Notes: generated by a model not told the origin, from the sequence alone. Shown: positions 9,314 through 18,742, counted from the stretch's first letter. The stretch: 64,000 bases of DNA from Levilactobacillus tongjiangensis (GCF_003946345.1 NZ_RHNY01000009.1:62001-126000); one strand, 5' to 3'. Numbers and translations: made by a program.

Positions 9314-10918
9314 TTATTTCCAGTAAGCGTATTGGTATTTAGCATCGTGTAGGAGCGTGTAGGTCAGACCGCCCACCTTGCTGGAGACCAACTTAGCTTC
9401 TGAAGGTTGGTAAACGGGGATGTACCCCTTGACTGCCATCAACCGCTTGTCAGCAGCCATCAGACCGTTGTAGCGTGCTAAACCAGTCTTACTGTTGGCG
9501 TCGTTCAGCAATTCGTTGAATTGATCATCGTTCCAGCCGGTGAAGTTCACGGTGTTGGTCTTAGCGGCTAGGCTGAGGTAATCAGAGGCATCTAGCCAAC
9601 TACTGGACCAGCCGGTAAGGTTCAATTCAAAGTTCCCGGCAAAGTCACGGGCAACGTGTTGGGCGTGAGGGATTGAGGTCACATTGACCGTCAAGCCCTT
9701 GAAGTTCTTTTGCATAACGGATTGTAGGTAGGTCCCAACGTGTTTGTCATCGTCGGTATCATCGGTCAGAAGGTTCAACGTGACCTTAGTCTTGCCAGTT
9801 TCCTTGAGGTATTTAGCCCAGTATTCCTTGGCTTTGGTGACGTCTTGAGGTAACAGGTTCCCAACCTGAGCGGCCATATCTTGGCCAGTCTTAGGATTAG
9901 CTTGATCACCACGAGGGACGGCGCTGAGGGCTGGTTTGGAGCCATCCTGAAGCACTTTCTTAGTCAACGTTGACCGGCTCATGACGAGTGAAACAGCTTG
10001 ACGCAGGTTTTCTGAATCCGTTGCTTTCTTCTTACTGTTAACGTAGAGGTATTGTAACCGGCCCAACAGGTGGGTGTGGAGTTGCTTGTCGTTAGCGTTG
10101 GCCCGGACGTACTGGCCACTAACCGTGGTTTCCTGGATCTTACCGCTCTTAAAAAGATTAGAGGCGGTGCTTTCATCTTTGGTAACGGATACAGCGACTT
10201 TCTTGATTTTAACGTTTTGGGCGTTCCAGTAATGGGTGTTCTTCACGTAGGTCCATGAGGAATTACTACCAGTCCAGCCGACCAACTTGTAGGCGCCATT
10301 GCTGACGGTCTTAGCGGCGCTAGTTCCGTACTTTTGTCCGTATTTCTTAACGGCGTCGGTGTTCAGTGGATAGTAACCGGCGACTAAGTCATCGAAGTAG
10401 GGAACAGCCTTGCTTAATTGAAATTGAAGTTTGGTTTTGCTTAAAGCTTTGACCCCTAATTTATCGGGGGTGAGGGTGCCCTTCTGGACGGCATCATAGT
10501 TTTTAAAAGCACTCAGGAGACTAGCATATTGGGCCTTGGTCTTGGGATCGACCCACCGCCGCATGGATGTTACGAAGTCTTGGGCGGTAACTGGCTGGCC
10601 GTTGGACCACTTGGCGTTCTTACGTAATGTGAAAGTGTAGGTCTTGCCGTTGTTGGTGGGTTTTACCATCTTGGTGGCAACTCCGGCGGTTAATTTGCCG
10701 GCTTTGTTATAGGTATAGAGGCCTTCCATTGTTTGGGTGATGACGTTACCACTGTTGGTGTCGGTCGACTTGTTAGGGTCGGCAGTGGCGGGCTCACTGG
10801 CCAGCGTAACATTTAACGTCTTGTTCTTATTGGCCGTGTTACCGGATGCCTGACCACAGGCACTGAGTGTAAAGAGTAATAATAAAGATGCGGGCATTGC
10901 CCAAACTGAATGTTTCAT
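9314..10918 (-). CDS. Oligopeptide ABC transporter substrate-binding lipoprotein (OppA-like)
   Basis: The 534-residue protein starts with a lipoprotein signal (LLLFTLSACGQ, lipobox Cys near residue 22) and has the SBP_bac_5 fold with NAKWSNGQPVTAQDFVTSMRRW and GAYKLVGWTG. The ATG at 10918 is chosen: AGGAGG lies 9 bases upstream, while the TTG at 10927 abuts that site. No permease or ATPase genes are nearby, so it probably works with transporter parts encoded elsewhere. A T-box leader controls it. A parS-like site overlaps its start codon. A paralogue with its own T-box is at 23752-25362. Confidence 0.92.
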   Translation of the reverse strand: MKHSVWAMPASLLLLFTLSACGQASGNTANKNKTLNVTLASEPATADPNKSTDTNSGNVITQTMEGLYTYNKAGKLTAGVATKMVKPTNNGKTYTFTLRKNAKWSNGQPVTAQDFVTSMRRWVDPKTKAQYASLLSAFKNYDAVQKGTLTPDKLGVKALSKTKLQFQLSKAVPYFDDLVAGYYPLNTDAVKKYGQKYGTSAAKTVSNGAYKLVGWTGSNSSWTYVKNTHYWNAQNVKIKKVAVSVTKDESTASNLFKSGKIQETTVSGQYVRANANDKQLHTHLLGRLQYLYVNSKKKATDSENLRQAVSLVMSRSTLTKKVLQDGSKPALSAVPRGDQANPKTGQDMAAQVGNLLPQDVTKAKEYWAKYLKETGKTKVTLNLLTDDTDDDKHVGTYLQSVMQKNFKGLTVNVTSIPHAQHVARDFAGNFELNLTGWSSSWLDASDYLSLAAKTNTVNFTGWNDDQFNELLNDANSKTGLARYNGLMAADKRLMAVKGYIPVYQPSEAKLVSSKVGGLTYTLLHDAKYQYAYWK

Positions 10919-10926
10919 GTGAAACA
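10911..10926. promoter_or_regulatory. parS-like ParB site (1 mismatch)
   Basis: TGTTTCATGTGAAACA differs at one centre base from the Bacillus parS consensus. It spans the start codon and ribosome-binding spacer of the oppA-like gene. Confidence 0.7.
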
Positions 10927-10967
10927 ACCTCCTAGATTCAATTGATTAGAAGTAATTAGCGGGGAAA

Positions 10968-11285
10968 TAAAAAGCACCCCTACAGAAAATGTTTCTCTGT
11001 AAGGGTGCAGTTAGCACGGTACCACCTTATTTTTTGCTACTTAAAAAGTAGCCTTATCTATGAACGGCGGGCTCCTAGAGGACGAGCCTCAAAAGCTAGG
11101 AACTTTTGGGAAACAACCACTCCCGCGATTCACTGCATTGATAACGGATGCTTCCGGTATAAACTTACTTGAATTTCAGCTAACAGCTCCGAAGGGATGT
11201 TCATGCTAAGAATCTTGACCCGCTCTCACTTAACCGGGCTCGCTGACAAGATCGTTTAGCACTACTGGACTTCATCATCACTTTT
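10968..11285 (-). promoter_or_regulatory. T-box riboswitch upstream of the OppA-like gene
   Basis: On the minus strand the leader has the T-box sequence AAGGTGGTACCGTG (complement near 11015-11029). The terminator GCACCC..GGGTGC with a T run follows (10968-11009). Stem I has AGTA opposite GAA in the specifier loop, paired by GTGCTAA / TTAGCAT. By analogy with glyQS leaders the codon one base after GAA reads ATC (Ile, complement of 11196-11198). The base after it is C, not the usual purine, so the specifier is uncertain. Confidence 0.9.
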
Positions 11286-11315
11286 TAATTTTCTAATCAA
11301 TTGTTAATAATTGCT

Positions 11316-11343
11316 AGTTTAGCACCGAAATTTGTTTTGTCAA
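11316..11343 (-). promoter_or_regulatory. Promoter of the T-box/OppA unit
   Basis: On the minus strand TTGACA (complement of 11338-11343) and TAACT-like TAAACT (complement of 11316-11321) are 16 bases apart. Confidence 0.7.
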
Positions 11344-11447
11344 CGGTGAATTTGAAAAAAAAAACGCGGTATTTTCAGTGATGGTTAGTCGAGAGACGAT
11401 GGCGGGTATGGTTGGATGTTGTGGGATAAATGTGATATCAATAGTAA

Positions 11448-11461
11448 TGTAAACGCTAACA
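11448..11461. promoter_or_regulatory. Candidate CcpA cre site
   Basis: TGTAAACGCTAACA fits the consensus TGWAANCGNTNWCA at every position. It lies about 105 bases upstream of the T-box promoter and 135 bases before a tiny plus-strand frame, so its target is unclear. Confidence 0.45.
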
Positions 11462-11595
11462 TGTTGTGGCTGATTTGGTGGATCATTCACCGAAGACGTG
11501 AGGTAGTTTAGGAGTTAGTAAAATTTTATTCTGATGATTGTTGCCAGTATTTTCAGGTTAGCTACCCAGTAAAATCGGTCCAAGGAGGTTGGAAA

Positions 11596-11727
11596 ATGAG
11601 AAAGGCGACAGATGCTGATGGTAAAATAGCGATTATCAAAAACGAGGCTGGTAAAAATGCCGACCTCGTTTTTATGCTCTATAATGTAAGAAATTTTGGT
11701 AGACGATTGGATTTAGTCGTTGCCTGA
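11596..11727 (+). CDS. Tiny frame with strong RBS, possible gene remnant
   Basis: AAGGAGG lies 7 bases before an ATG that opens a 43-codon frame (MRKATDADGKIAII...). A terminator-like hairpin, AACGAGG / CCTCGTT with TTTTT (11641-11676), lies inside the frame. A leader peptide or decayed gene is more likely than a functional protein. No family recognised. Confidence 0.25.
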   Translation: MRKATDADGKIAIIKNEAGKNADLVFMLYNVRNFGRRLDLVVA

Positions 11728-11919
11728 CTCAGGCCAATGACGAGAACTTACCCAGTTGGCAATCTCGACAGCAACCGCTACGCTGATGATTAGGATGATA
11801 ATCGTGAAGACGATGCTGATGCTGTCATTTACTAGGAGGAGACCTGTTAGTCGGCCCAATATCATAAAGAGGGCAAAGCAAGTGATTAGCAAGGTGGGTA
11901 ACCAAATGATTAAACGCAT
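11713..11919 (-). CDS. Small two-helix membrane protein, hypothetical
   Basis: The 68-residue frame has two hydrophobic segments (LPTLLITCFALFMIL and IVFTIIILIISVAVAV) and a short polar tail. The only good ribosome-binding site (GGAGG) lies more than 20 bases upstream of the ATG, so the start or expression is doubtful. No family recognised. Confidence 0.4.
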   Translation of the reverse strand: MRLIIWLPTLLITCFALFMILGRLTGLLLVNDSISIVFTIIILIISVAVAVEIANWVSSRHWPESGND

Positions 11920-12337
11920 GAGTAAGCTAAGGATAAGGATGGCCTCCTGACTGATTGAAAACCAAGCTTAGCATAGGAAAATTGAGGAGACAAGAAGAAT
12001 AACGCTAACATAATTGAATAAATATGGCGTATTGCACGGATAATATTTATACATGTTAATGGATTGTTATTAATCACGGCAAGTCAGATAAAATCAGGAC
12101 GTTTATCAACTAAACAGGTGAGATATCAGACTGAATAGCTTTGTTTCACATGAAACATCAGAGCTTGTTTAAGGAATAGTAAGTGATTTAAGTTGGCATT
12201 TGGTGAGCAACATTAATACAAGCATCAGTGACAGCCGTCATCAGATTGAGAATAACAAATTATTCAAGCCCCTTTACTACCATCTTAATGAAAAGCTTGC
12301 TACACTAAGGATATTCACAGTCAGGAGATGGTTATTT
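11920..12337. other. Intergenic stretch with a parS-like site
   Basis: AT-rich sequence without a supported gene. The only clear element is the parS-like site at 12142-12157. Confidence 0.6.
12142..12157. promoter_or_regulatory. parS-like ParB site (1 mismatch)
   Basis: TGTTTCACATGAAACA differs from the consensus at one centre base. Confidence 0.75.
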
Positions 12338-12802
12338 ATGCAATCCAGAATTATTCCCAGCTTTACCTTTGAAAGTGCCAAGGAGGCCTTGGCCTATTAC
12401 CAAACGGTCTTTGGTGCCACGGATGTCTATCGCTTTAGCCCCCAACCAGAGCAGGCTAAACAGTTTCATCTACCAGCAGATGCCGACCTCGAGAGTCTGA
12501 CGATTCATGCCGGTTTTACAGTCCTGGGCATGAGCTTTCAGTGTGCCGATAGTTTTCGGGGCCCCGTTCAGTCATCTAATCAGGTGGATATGATCTTGGA
12601 TATCAATGGAGATGATGCCGCTAGTGTTCAGGCGGCGGACGCTTTTTACCAACGGTTGGTTGCCTCAGGTGAAGTGACCATTGATATGCCATATGAGGAG
12701 CAGTTCTGGGGTGGTAAGATGGGCCATTTCACTGACAAGTACGGCATTTCTTGGATGCTGCACGTGATGCCTTGGAGCCAAATCAAGGATCCCAACCAAT
12801 AA
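12338..12802 (+). CDS. VOC-family protein (PhnB/glyoxalase-like)
   Basis: The 154-residue protein has the vicinal-oxygen-chelate pattern of PhnB-type proteins: PSFTFESAKEALAYYQTVFGA at the start and EEQFWGGKMGHFTDKYGISWMLHV near the end. Family members include demethylase-like and resistance proteins, but most PhnB-like members have no known reaction. The ATG at 12338 has AGGAG 10 bases before it; a longer upstream reading has no such site. It is convergent with the MerR/TipAS regulator gene and shares a terminator with it. Confidence 0.85.
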   Translation: MQSRIIPSFTFESAKEALAYYQTVFGATDVYRFSPQPEQAKQFHLPADADLESLTIHAGFTVLGMSFQCADSFRGPVQSSNQVDMILDINGDDAASVQAADAFYQRLVASGEVTIDMPYEEQFWGGKMGHFTDKYGISWMLHVMPWSQIKDPNQ

Positions 12803-12838
12803 GCTGTTTTTGATCTGCAATTTTAGAAATTTTATCAA

Positions 12839-12878
12839 AAAACCAGCGACCATGATTTTCTCATGGCCGCTGGTTTCT
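12839..12878. terminator. Bidirectional terminator
   Basis: AACCAGCG.CCATG pairs with CATGG.CGCTGGTT between two convergent genes, flanked by A and T runs. Confidence 0.8.
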
Positions 12879-12916
12879 ATAGTAGATTAAAAATGGCTGG
12901 CGCGTTGTGAGTCGAG

Positions 12917-13678
12917 CTATGCCGTAAACCGATTGATTACGGCCACTAATGTAGCCGCCGCATTAGGTAAGCCGACCCGTTGATTGTAGTAGTCGGCAAA
13001 GCGGGAATCATGCGAGTACATTTGAGCCAAGCCACGGTGAGCAGCAGGGGAGTAGTTGTTCCACGTGAAACATAGCCATTTCCGATGGCACTCGTAGACC
13101 CGCTGGGCGGCTTCGCTCGTGAGGTCACCCGTTGTGGCGACCGTTTTGAGAGCGGCAAATAGCTCGGCCTCAGTGGCCTGCATGTCGTGGTATTCGGGCT
13201 CACTTAGATTAGCAAACCGCTGTTGACTGGTCGTGACGGTTTCTTTTCCATATAGTTGACGCGCTTCCATACCAAAGGTTTGTTCGTTGTCGGCGAGTTG
13301 TGCCTGTTTAAAGGTGGCAAATTTTTCTGAATCAGTCATCTGAGGTCCTCCGTTACGGGCCGCTAGGGTGCGGTCCAGCGTATTCAGCAAGGTCGTGAGG
13401 TGATCGCGTTTCGCGGCTAACTGGGCCCGTTGTGCAGCCAATGCGGCTGTCTGGACGGCGCGGGGCTGGTCGAGCAATTGTTGAATAGTGGTCAGCTCGA
13501 ACCCAAACGTTTGAAAGTAGCGAATCAATTGGAGCCGGTCTACGGCGTCCGCACCGTATTCACGGTAGCCATTATGAACGTTGCGATTAGCGGGTAACAG
13601 TTTGATTTGGTCATAGTAGCGTAAGGTCCGGGTACTGACACCAGCTAAATTGGCTAACTGTTGAATACTGTAGGTCAT
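12917..13678 (-). CDS. MerR-family regulator with TipAS-like ligand domain
   Basis: The 253-residue protein starts YSIQQLANLAGVSTRTLRYYDQIKLLPANRN, a MerR winged helix. A coiled dimerisation helix (about residues 75-120) and a C-terminal TipAS-like drug-binding domain (about 120-250) follow. Such proteins activate drug-efflux or self genes on binding an antibiotic or other hydrophobic ligand. The ATG at 13678 has GGAGG 8 bases upstream. Its own promoter has a 19-base spacer with a dyad, which suggests autoregulation. A perfect parS sits inside the coding sequence. No obvious target gene is adjacent. Confidence 0.88.
   Translation of the reverse strand: MTYSIQQLANLAGVSTRTLRYYDQIKLLPANRNVHNGYREYGADAVDRLQLIRYFQTFGFELTTIQQLLDQPRAVQTAALAAQRAQLAAKRDHLTTLLNTLDRTLAARNGGPQMTDSEKFATFKQAQLADNEQTFGMEARQLYGKETVTTSQQRFANLSEPEYHDMQATEAELFAALKTVATTGDLTSEAAQRVYECHRKWLCFTWNNYSPAAHRGLAQMYSHDSRFADYYNQRVGLPNAAATLVAVINRFTA
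13057..13072. promoter_or_regulatory. parS site, perfect match
   Basis: TGTTCCACGTGAAACA matches TGTTNCACGTGAAACA exactly. It lies inside the MerR/TipAS coding sequence, as several Bacillus parS sites lie inside genes. Confidence 0.85.
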
Positions 13679-13708
13679 GGCGACCACCTCCTGTCTTGCT
13701 TGTAATCT

Positions 13709-13739
13709 ACTATAGTGGTTGACGTAACGTCAAGGTCAA
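13709..13739 (-). promoter_or_regulatory. MerR-type promoter and operator
   Basis: On the minus strand TTGACC and TATAGT are 19 bases apart. The spacer contains the dyad TTGACGT-T-ACGTCAA (13719-13733). The overlong spacer with an internal dyad is the hallmark of MerR-controlled promoters. Confidence 0.75.
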
Positions 13740-13931
13740 CTGGGAATTTTTAATCGTACCTAAACCCTTGCCGTTCCCGTCATGGCGCGGTTTATTGCGC
13801 TGGGTGGGTTTGTCATTACCAGCGAGTGTGATAAAATAAGGTTATTATTTGACACTTTTTGATCCCGTGAGTTTTTGCCCGGTACGGGTGGATCAAAATA
13901 TCTTTTCCAGATGAATCAGATGAGGAGCAAA

Positions 13932-15947
13932 ATGAATAAATTATTTTCACGAGCAAATGTGCCCGAGTTCTTACAGAACCGGCGCTTGCGAGGCATTGCA
14001 ATGATGACTGCCATACTGGCAATTCTCGGCATTGTGCTCTCGTTTCTGCTCAATTGGATTTTTGGGATTGTCGTTTTAGTTCTGGTGGGAATCGCAACGC
14101 TGATAGCATTTAATACGATGGCGGAAATTGGTGCCGATACGACGCAGTACATCTCTGACCTGTCCTTTCGAATTCAACAGGGTGAACAGGAAGCATTGCT
14201 ACGGATGCCACCTGGTGTGATTATTCTCGGGGAAAACGATCAGATTGAATGGGTCAATCCCTACCTGCAACACTACTTTGGTGACCAGGACGTTTTGAAC
14301 CGCACGATTGGGGCGGTTGATACGGATTTGGCAAAGCTGGTGGAAGGCGCGGAACCCCAGACTATGACGACCGTGAAATGGCGGGATAAACGCTTCACAA
14401 TGTACGTTCAACCAGATTTTCATGCGATTTATTTGTATGATATCACCCATTACCAATTGATTCAGGAACAGTACGATAATGAGAAAATTGCGATTGGGCA
14501 GATTTTCTTGGATAACTATGATGAAGTCACACAGTCAATGACCGACCAAGACATTTCCAACCTGAGAAATTATGTCACGAATGAATTGTCGGCGTGGGTC
14601 CAGCAATTTGATATGTACCTCAAACAATTGGATGATGACCACTACTTCATTCTGGCCTATGCTAAATCATTGGCTGGGATTGAAGCGGATAAGTTTAAGA
14701 TTCTGGACACCATTCGGGAGAGTACGTCGAAGCAAAACTTCCCACTGACCTTGAGTATGGGGATTGCGTACGGCGACCCCAACCTGAACAAACTGGCCGA
14801 TCAAGCTCAGAGTAATCTGGATTTGGCCCTCGGTCGGGGTGGGGACCAGGTCGTGGTGAAAGCCGCTGACCAGGAGGCCCGCTACTATGGTGGCAAGACG
14901 AACCCGATGGAGAAACGGACGCGGGTTCGGGCGCGGATGATTTCACAGGCCCTACAAGAATTGATGAATGAATCCGACCAGATTTTTGTTCAAGGGCACA
15001 CCCAACCGGATATGGATTCGTTGGGAGCCTGCCTAGGGATTCGACGGATTGCGAAGATGAATAATAAAAAGGCGTGGATCGTTCTCGACAAAGAGACCGT
15101 CCATTCCGACGTGCAACGGTTGTTGGATAATTTGAAAGAATATCCAGATGTCGATGCCGCCATTATTTCACCAGAGGAAGCTCTAGAGAAAGCGACCGAT
15201 CAGAGTATGTTGCTGATGGTTGACCACTCTAAGTCGTCAATTTCCATTTCGTCTGAACTGTATCATCGCTTGGAGAACCGGGTCATGATTATTGACCATC
15301 ACCGTCGTGGTGAAGAGTTCCCCGAGAATCCGCTGTTGGTCTACATTGAACCGTACGCTAGCTCAACGTGTGAGCTGATTACCGAAATGTTTGAGTATCA
15401 GTCACAAGAGGGTGAACCAATCAATAAGCTGGAAGCCACTGCGATGCTGACGGGGATCTTCGTCGACACCAAACACTTCTCGCTGCGGACTGGGACGCGG
15501 ACGTTTGATGCTGCCAGTTACTTGCGGTCTGCTGGGGCGGACGCGATTCAGATGCAACAGTATATGAAAGAAAACGTCGACAGTTACCTGCAACGTAACC
15601 ATTTGATTGAAATGGTCGAGTTCGTCAACGAAGACATGGCGCTGATTGCAGGCGAGGAGGATCAAACATACGATCCGGTTACAGCTGCTCAGGCTGCCGA
15701 TGACCTCTTAAACATGTCGGGTGTCGATGCGTCGTTTGTCATTACGCGTCGGGCCGATGGTCGGGTCGGTATTTCTGCCCGGTCACTGGGGGAAATCAAC
15801 GTGCAACTGTCCATGGAAGCCATGGGTGGTGGTGGTCACTTGTCGAACGCGGCCACGCAAATCAGCGACAAGACGGTGGCTGAGGTCAAGCAACAGCTGA
15901 TCGATATTTTAAATCATAGCGATGAGCCGGAGGAAACGACGACTTAG
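13932..15947 (+). CDS. gdpP: Cyclic-di-AMP phosphodiesterase GdpP
   Basis: The 671-residue protein has two N-terminal membrane helices (GIAMMTAILAILGIVLSFLL and IFGIVVLVLVGIATLIAF), a PAS-like domain and a degenerate GGDEF domain. The C-terminal DHH/DHHA1 phosphodiesterase has GHTQPDMDSLGA, DHSKSS, IDHHRRGEEF and GGGGHLSNAA. It degrades c-di-AMP and so influences potassium uptake, wall stress and beta-lactam tolerance. The ATG at 13932 is favoured by GAGGAG 7 bases upstream. It is followed by rplI, the standard gdpP-rplI-dnaB order. Confidence 0.95.
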   Translation: MNKLFSRANVPEFLQNRRLRGIAMMTAILAILGIVLSFLLNWIFGIVVLVLVGIATLIAFNTMAEIGADTTQYISDLSFRIQQGEQEALLRMPPGVIILGENDQIEWVNPYLQHYFGDQDVLNRTIGAVDTDLAKLVEGAEPQTMTTVKWRDKRFTMYVQPDFHAIYLYDITHYQLIQEQYDNEKIAIGQIFLDNYDEVTQSMTDQDISNLRNYVTNELSAWVQQFDMYLKQLDDDHYFILAYAKSLAGIEADKFKILDTIRESTSKQNFPLTLSMGIAYGDPNLNKLADQAQSNLDLALGRGGDQVVVKAADQEARYYGGKTNPMEKRTRVRARMISQALQELMNESDQIFVQGHTQPDMDSLGACLGIRRIAKMNNKKAWIVLDKETVHSDVQRLLDNLKEYPDVDAAIISPEEALEKATDQSMLLMVDHSKSSISISSELYHRLENRVMIIDHHRRGEEFPENPLLVYIEPYASSTCELITEMFEYQSQEGEPINKLEATAMLTGIFVDTKHFSLRTGTRTFDAASYLRSAGADAIQMQQYMKENVDSYLQRNHLIEMVEFVNEDMALIAGEEDQTYDPVTAAQAADDLLNMSGVDASFVITRRADGRVGISARSLGEINVQLSMEAMGGGGHLSNAATQISDKTVAEVKQQLIDILNHSDEPEETTT

Positions 15948-16016
15948 TTAATTGCTAAACGCGCCGTCTTAGCGTAGGATTAATATTATAGTTGGAATAA
16001 GTGAGGAGTGAGCGAC

Positions 16017-16475
16017 GTGAAAGTTATTTTTGTCAAGGACGTTCGCGGTAAGGGTAAGCGTGGGGAAATCAAGAATGTTCCCGATGGCTACGCCCAAAAC
16101 TTCCTGATCAAGCGTGGATTGGCTAAGGAAGCTAACCAAGCCACGATGAGTCAGTTGAATGCCGAACGCAAAGCTGAACAACGGCGAGATGCCGAAGAAT
16201 TGGCAGAAGCCAAGGACTTACAAAAGAAGTTGGAAGCCGACAAGACGGTTGTTGAAATCGTGGCTAAGGCGGGGGAAGATGACCGGTTATTCGGGTCCAT
16301 TCCTAGTAAGCAGATTGTTCAGGCGCTGCAAAAGCAATTTGATTTAAAGATCGACAAGCGCAAAGTTGAGCTCCCAGAACCTATCCGGTCCTTGGGCTTC
16401 ACGAACGTGCCAGTCAAGCTGCACAGTTACGTGATCGCTAAGATTCGGGTTCACGTGGTTGCCAAGCAAAAATAA
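16017..16475 (+). CDS. rplI: 50S ribosomal protein L9
   Basis: The 152-residue protein starts [36 protein letters not shown], the L9 N-terminal domain, followed by the long linking helix and the C-terminal lobe. The GTG at 16017 is chosen because L9 proteins start with MKVI and GAGGAG lies 8 bases before it; the GTG at 16008 overlaps that site. It lies between gdpP and dnaB. Confidence 0.95.
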   Translation: MKVIFVKDVRGKGKRGEIKNVPDGYAQNFLIKRGLAKEANQATMSQLNAERKAEQRRDAEELAEAKDLQKKLEADKTVVEIVAKAGEDDRLFGSIPSKQIVQALQKQFDLKIDKRKVELPEPIRSLGFTNVPVKLHSYVIAKIRVHVVAKQK

Positions 16476-16482
16476 ATATTTC

Positions 16483-16513
16483 AAAAGCCGCCCTATACAG
16501 GACGGCTTTTTTC
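16483..16513 (+). terminator. rplI terminator
   Basis: AAGCCG.CC / GG.CGGCTT is followed by a T run. Confidence 0.85.
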
Positions 16514-16634
16514 ATGGAACCAGTAATCGATGGGAGGTAACTTATATTTCCCCCATCCTGGCTTACATGGTAAAATATAAGTTCAGAAGCTCGTTGCGGC
16601 AGACAAAATTGAGTTAAGAGGTAATCAGTTAAGC

Positions 16635-18032
16635 ATGGATAATAACGTTTTAACAGATCACACACCACCACAGAACCTCGATGCCGAGAAGGCCGTCCTC
16701 GGGGCGATCTTTTTGAGTACCGACGCGTTGGTGGATGCCATGGAATACTTGTCCCCGGAAGACTTCTATCGCCGGGAACATCAGATTATCTTTCAGGCCA
16801 TGATCGACCTGAACGATCGTGATGAAGCCATTGATGTGGTGACCATTACCGACCGACTGACGGCCAAAAATGAGCTGGATGACGTCGGTGGTGTGACCTA
16901 CATCGCTGAGTTAGCGGGTTCCGTGCCTACTGCGGCCAACGCGACCTACTACGCTAAAATTGTTCAAGAAAAGGCCATTTTACGGCGGTTGATTCAGACG
17001 GCCACGAACATTGCGACACAGGGTTATCAGCAGGACGAGGATGTTTCGGACCTGTTAGATAACGCCGAACGAGATATCATGAGTGTGGCGGAAACGCGGA
17101 ACCAATCTGGTTTCAAGCCGATCCGTGATGTCTTAAATAACTCATTTGAAGAGATCAATAAACTTTCCGAACAGGGTGACGTGATTACCGGGCTATCTAC
17201 CGGTTACGCCGAGCTGGATAAGATGACGACGGGGTTGCACGACGATGAATTAATGATTCTCGCTGCGCGGCCAGCCGTTGGGAAGACCGCGTTTGCTCTG
17301 AACATTGCGCAAAACGTGGGGACCAAGACGGATAAAACCGTGGCCATCTTTAGTTTGGAAATGAGTGCGGAATCGTTGGTCAACCGGATGCTGTGTGCGG
17401 AAGGTTCCATCGATGCCAACCACTTGCGGACTGGGCAATTGTCCGAAGATGAATGGCAAAACCTGATTGTGGCTATGGGCAGTCTGGCCAAGGCCAACAT
17501 TTATATCGACGATACGGCCGGAAATAAGATTACTGAAATTCGGGCCAAGTGTCGGCGGTTAGCGAAAGAAAAGGGTAACCTGGGGCTAATCGTGATCGAT
17601 TACCTGCAGCTGATTGAAGGAACCAACCACGAAAGTCGGCAACAAGAAGTTTCTGATATTTCACGGCAATTGAAGAAATTAGCCAAGGAATTGCACGTAC
17701 CAGTTATTGCGTTGTCCCAGCTCTCACGGGGAGTGGAACAGCGGCAAGACAAACGCCCAGTTCTATCTGATATTCGTGAATCTGGATCAATCGAACAAGA
17801 TGCCGATATCGTTTCGTTCCTGTACCGTGATGATTATTACGAACGGGAAGGCGACGAAGACGGCGGTGGCGGTGACAACAACAGTGACCCACGTGAAGAG
17901 GGCGACCAAGACGTCGGTGAAGTTGAAGTCATTATCGAAAAGAACCGGTCGGGTCCTCGGGGCACGGTCAAACTACTTTTCGTCAAATCGTTCAACAAAT
18001 TCTCCTCGGTGGCTTATACACCGGAAGGGTAA
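16635..18032 (+). CDS. dnaB: Replicative DNA helicase
   Basis: The 465-residue protein has the N-terminal DnaB domain (PPQNLDAEKAVLGAIFLS) and a RecA-like helicase core with Walker A ARPAVGKTAFA near residue 213, SLEMSAESLVNRML, LGLIVIDYLQLI (Walker B) and the C-terminal LLFVKSFNKFSSVAY. It is the ring helicase that unwinds DNA at the fork. A short Gly/Asp-rich insert (about residues 413-435) precedes the last strand. It is the gene called dnaC in Bacillus. Confidence 0.96.
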   Translation: MDNNVLTDHTPPQNLDAEKAVLGAIFLSTDALVDAMEYLSPEDFYRREHQIIFQAMIDLNDRDEAIDVVTITDRLTAKNELDDVGGVTYIAELAGSVPTAANATYYAKIVQEKAILRRLIQTATNIATQGYQQDEDVSDLLDNAERDIMSVAETRNQSGFKPIRDVLNNSFEEINKLSEQGDVITGLSTGYAELDKMTTGLHDDELMILAARPAVGKTAFALNIAQNVGTKTDKTVAIFSLEMSAESLVNRMLCAEGSIDANHLRTGQLSEDEWQNLIVAMGSLAKANIYIDDTAGNKITEIRAKCRRLAKEKGNLGLIVIDYLQLIEGTNHESRQQEVSDISRQLKKLAKELHVPVIALSQLSRGVEQRQDKRPVLSDIRESGSIEQDADIVSFLYRDDYYEREGDEDGGGGDNNSDPREEGDQDVGEVEVIIEKNRSGPRGTVKLLFVKSFNKFSSVAYTPEG

Positions 18033-18038
18033 GAGTGT

Positions 18039-18142
18039 GGAGCAAGGCGGTTAGGTCCTGAGCATTAACGTCGCCAAGTGCCGGACCGGTGAAACCGGTC
18101 TGGTGCTTGGCGGGGTTAAGCGCAGGGACCTGCCTTGCGGAG
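18039..18142. repeat. Long palindromic intergenic repeat, copy 1
   Basis: About 100 bases fold into one long imperfect hairpin from GTGTGGAGCAAGGC to GCCTTGCGGAGCAC, with the loop near ACCGGTGAAACCGGT. It shares GTTAGGTCCTGAGCATTAACG-like and AAGCGCAGGGACCTGCCT-like segments with the copy at 25366-25484. It lies directly after dnaB. Confidence 0.7.
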
Positions 18143-18188
18143 CACGTTTCAGAGGCCGCCAGGAACGGAACATAAAATGAGTGTATGG

Positions 18189-18234
18189 AAATAAGGCCCC
18201 TGTTCAGCAACGCTGGACAGGGACCTTATTTTTA
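18189..18234 (+). terminator. dnaB terminator
   Basis: AATAAGG.CCTGT.CAGC pairs with GCTG.ACAGG..CCTTATT and TTTTT follows. Confidence 0.85.
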
Positions 18235-18701
18235 CTAAGCGGAGGAGTCTGGCTGACGGCGCACGCTTCAGTCGTCAGAACAAACTAGTCTGAGGTAGAA
18301 TGAATCTGGTGTATAAACCAATGCATAAAGCATTATACGCTGTATAAATTGAAACTAAATAGATGAATTGGGCGAAATATGCCAAAAATAGTGATGCCGC
18401 AAAACCCTTCTCCCCGTAAGGAAATAATGTCTTAAATAGTGGCTATGCGCAAAATTCATAAGAGTGTGCCAGAAAGTTCACACTTTCATCATATTTTCCA
18501 ATTATTATATGAAGCATAGAAGTTAACCAGTAGGTTGCTTCTACCAAAGATTAACAATCTTTTTTCATGTACTCCTCCTCCCCTGGAATAATGAAAAAAT
18601 AGTTAACGTCATTCTTATATAGTGACGTTACCCCTACTCCGATGACCATCGCTTTCCCCGAGCGGTGGTTTTTTATTTGTCACTTATTTATCGCACGATA
18701 G
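18235..18701. other. Gene-poor stretch with several hairpins
   Basis: No supported gene. It contains the inverted repeat TAACGTCA / TGACGTTA (18604-18630) and a terminator-like ACCATCGCT / AGCGGTGGT with T run (18645-18675). On the minus strand GGGGAGGAGG precedes a five-codon frame MKKDC near 18566. It may hold a small RNA or be a decayed locus. Confidence 0.4.
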
Positions 18702-18742
18702 GTAAAAGGCCTGACATGAACGCCTCAGGCCTTTTACTTTTT
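18702..18742. terminator. Strong hairpin terminator
   Basis: GTAAAAGGCCTGA pairs perfectly with TCAGGCCTTTTAC. No nearby plus-strand gene needs it, which supports an unseen transcript in 18240-18700. Confidence 0.7.

Noticed and set aside
17707-18054. 115-codon frame inside dnaB
   Set aside because: Out-of-frame shadow of the intact dnaB coding sequence.
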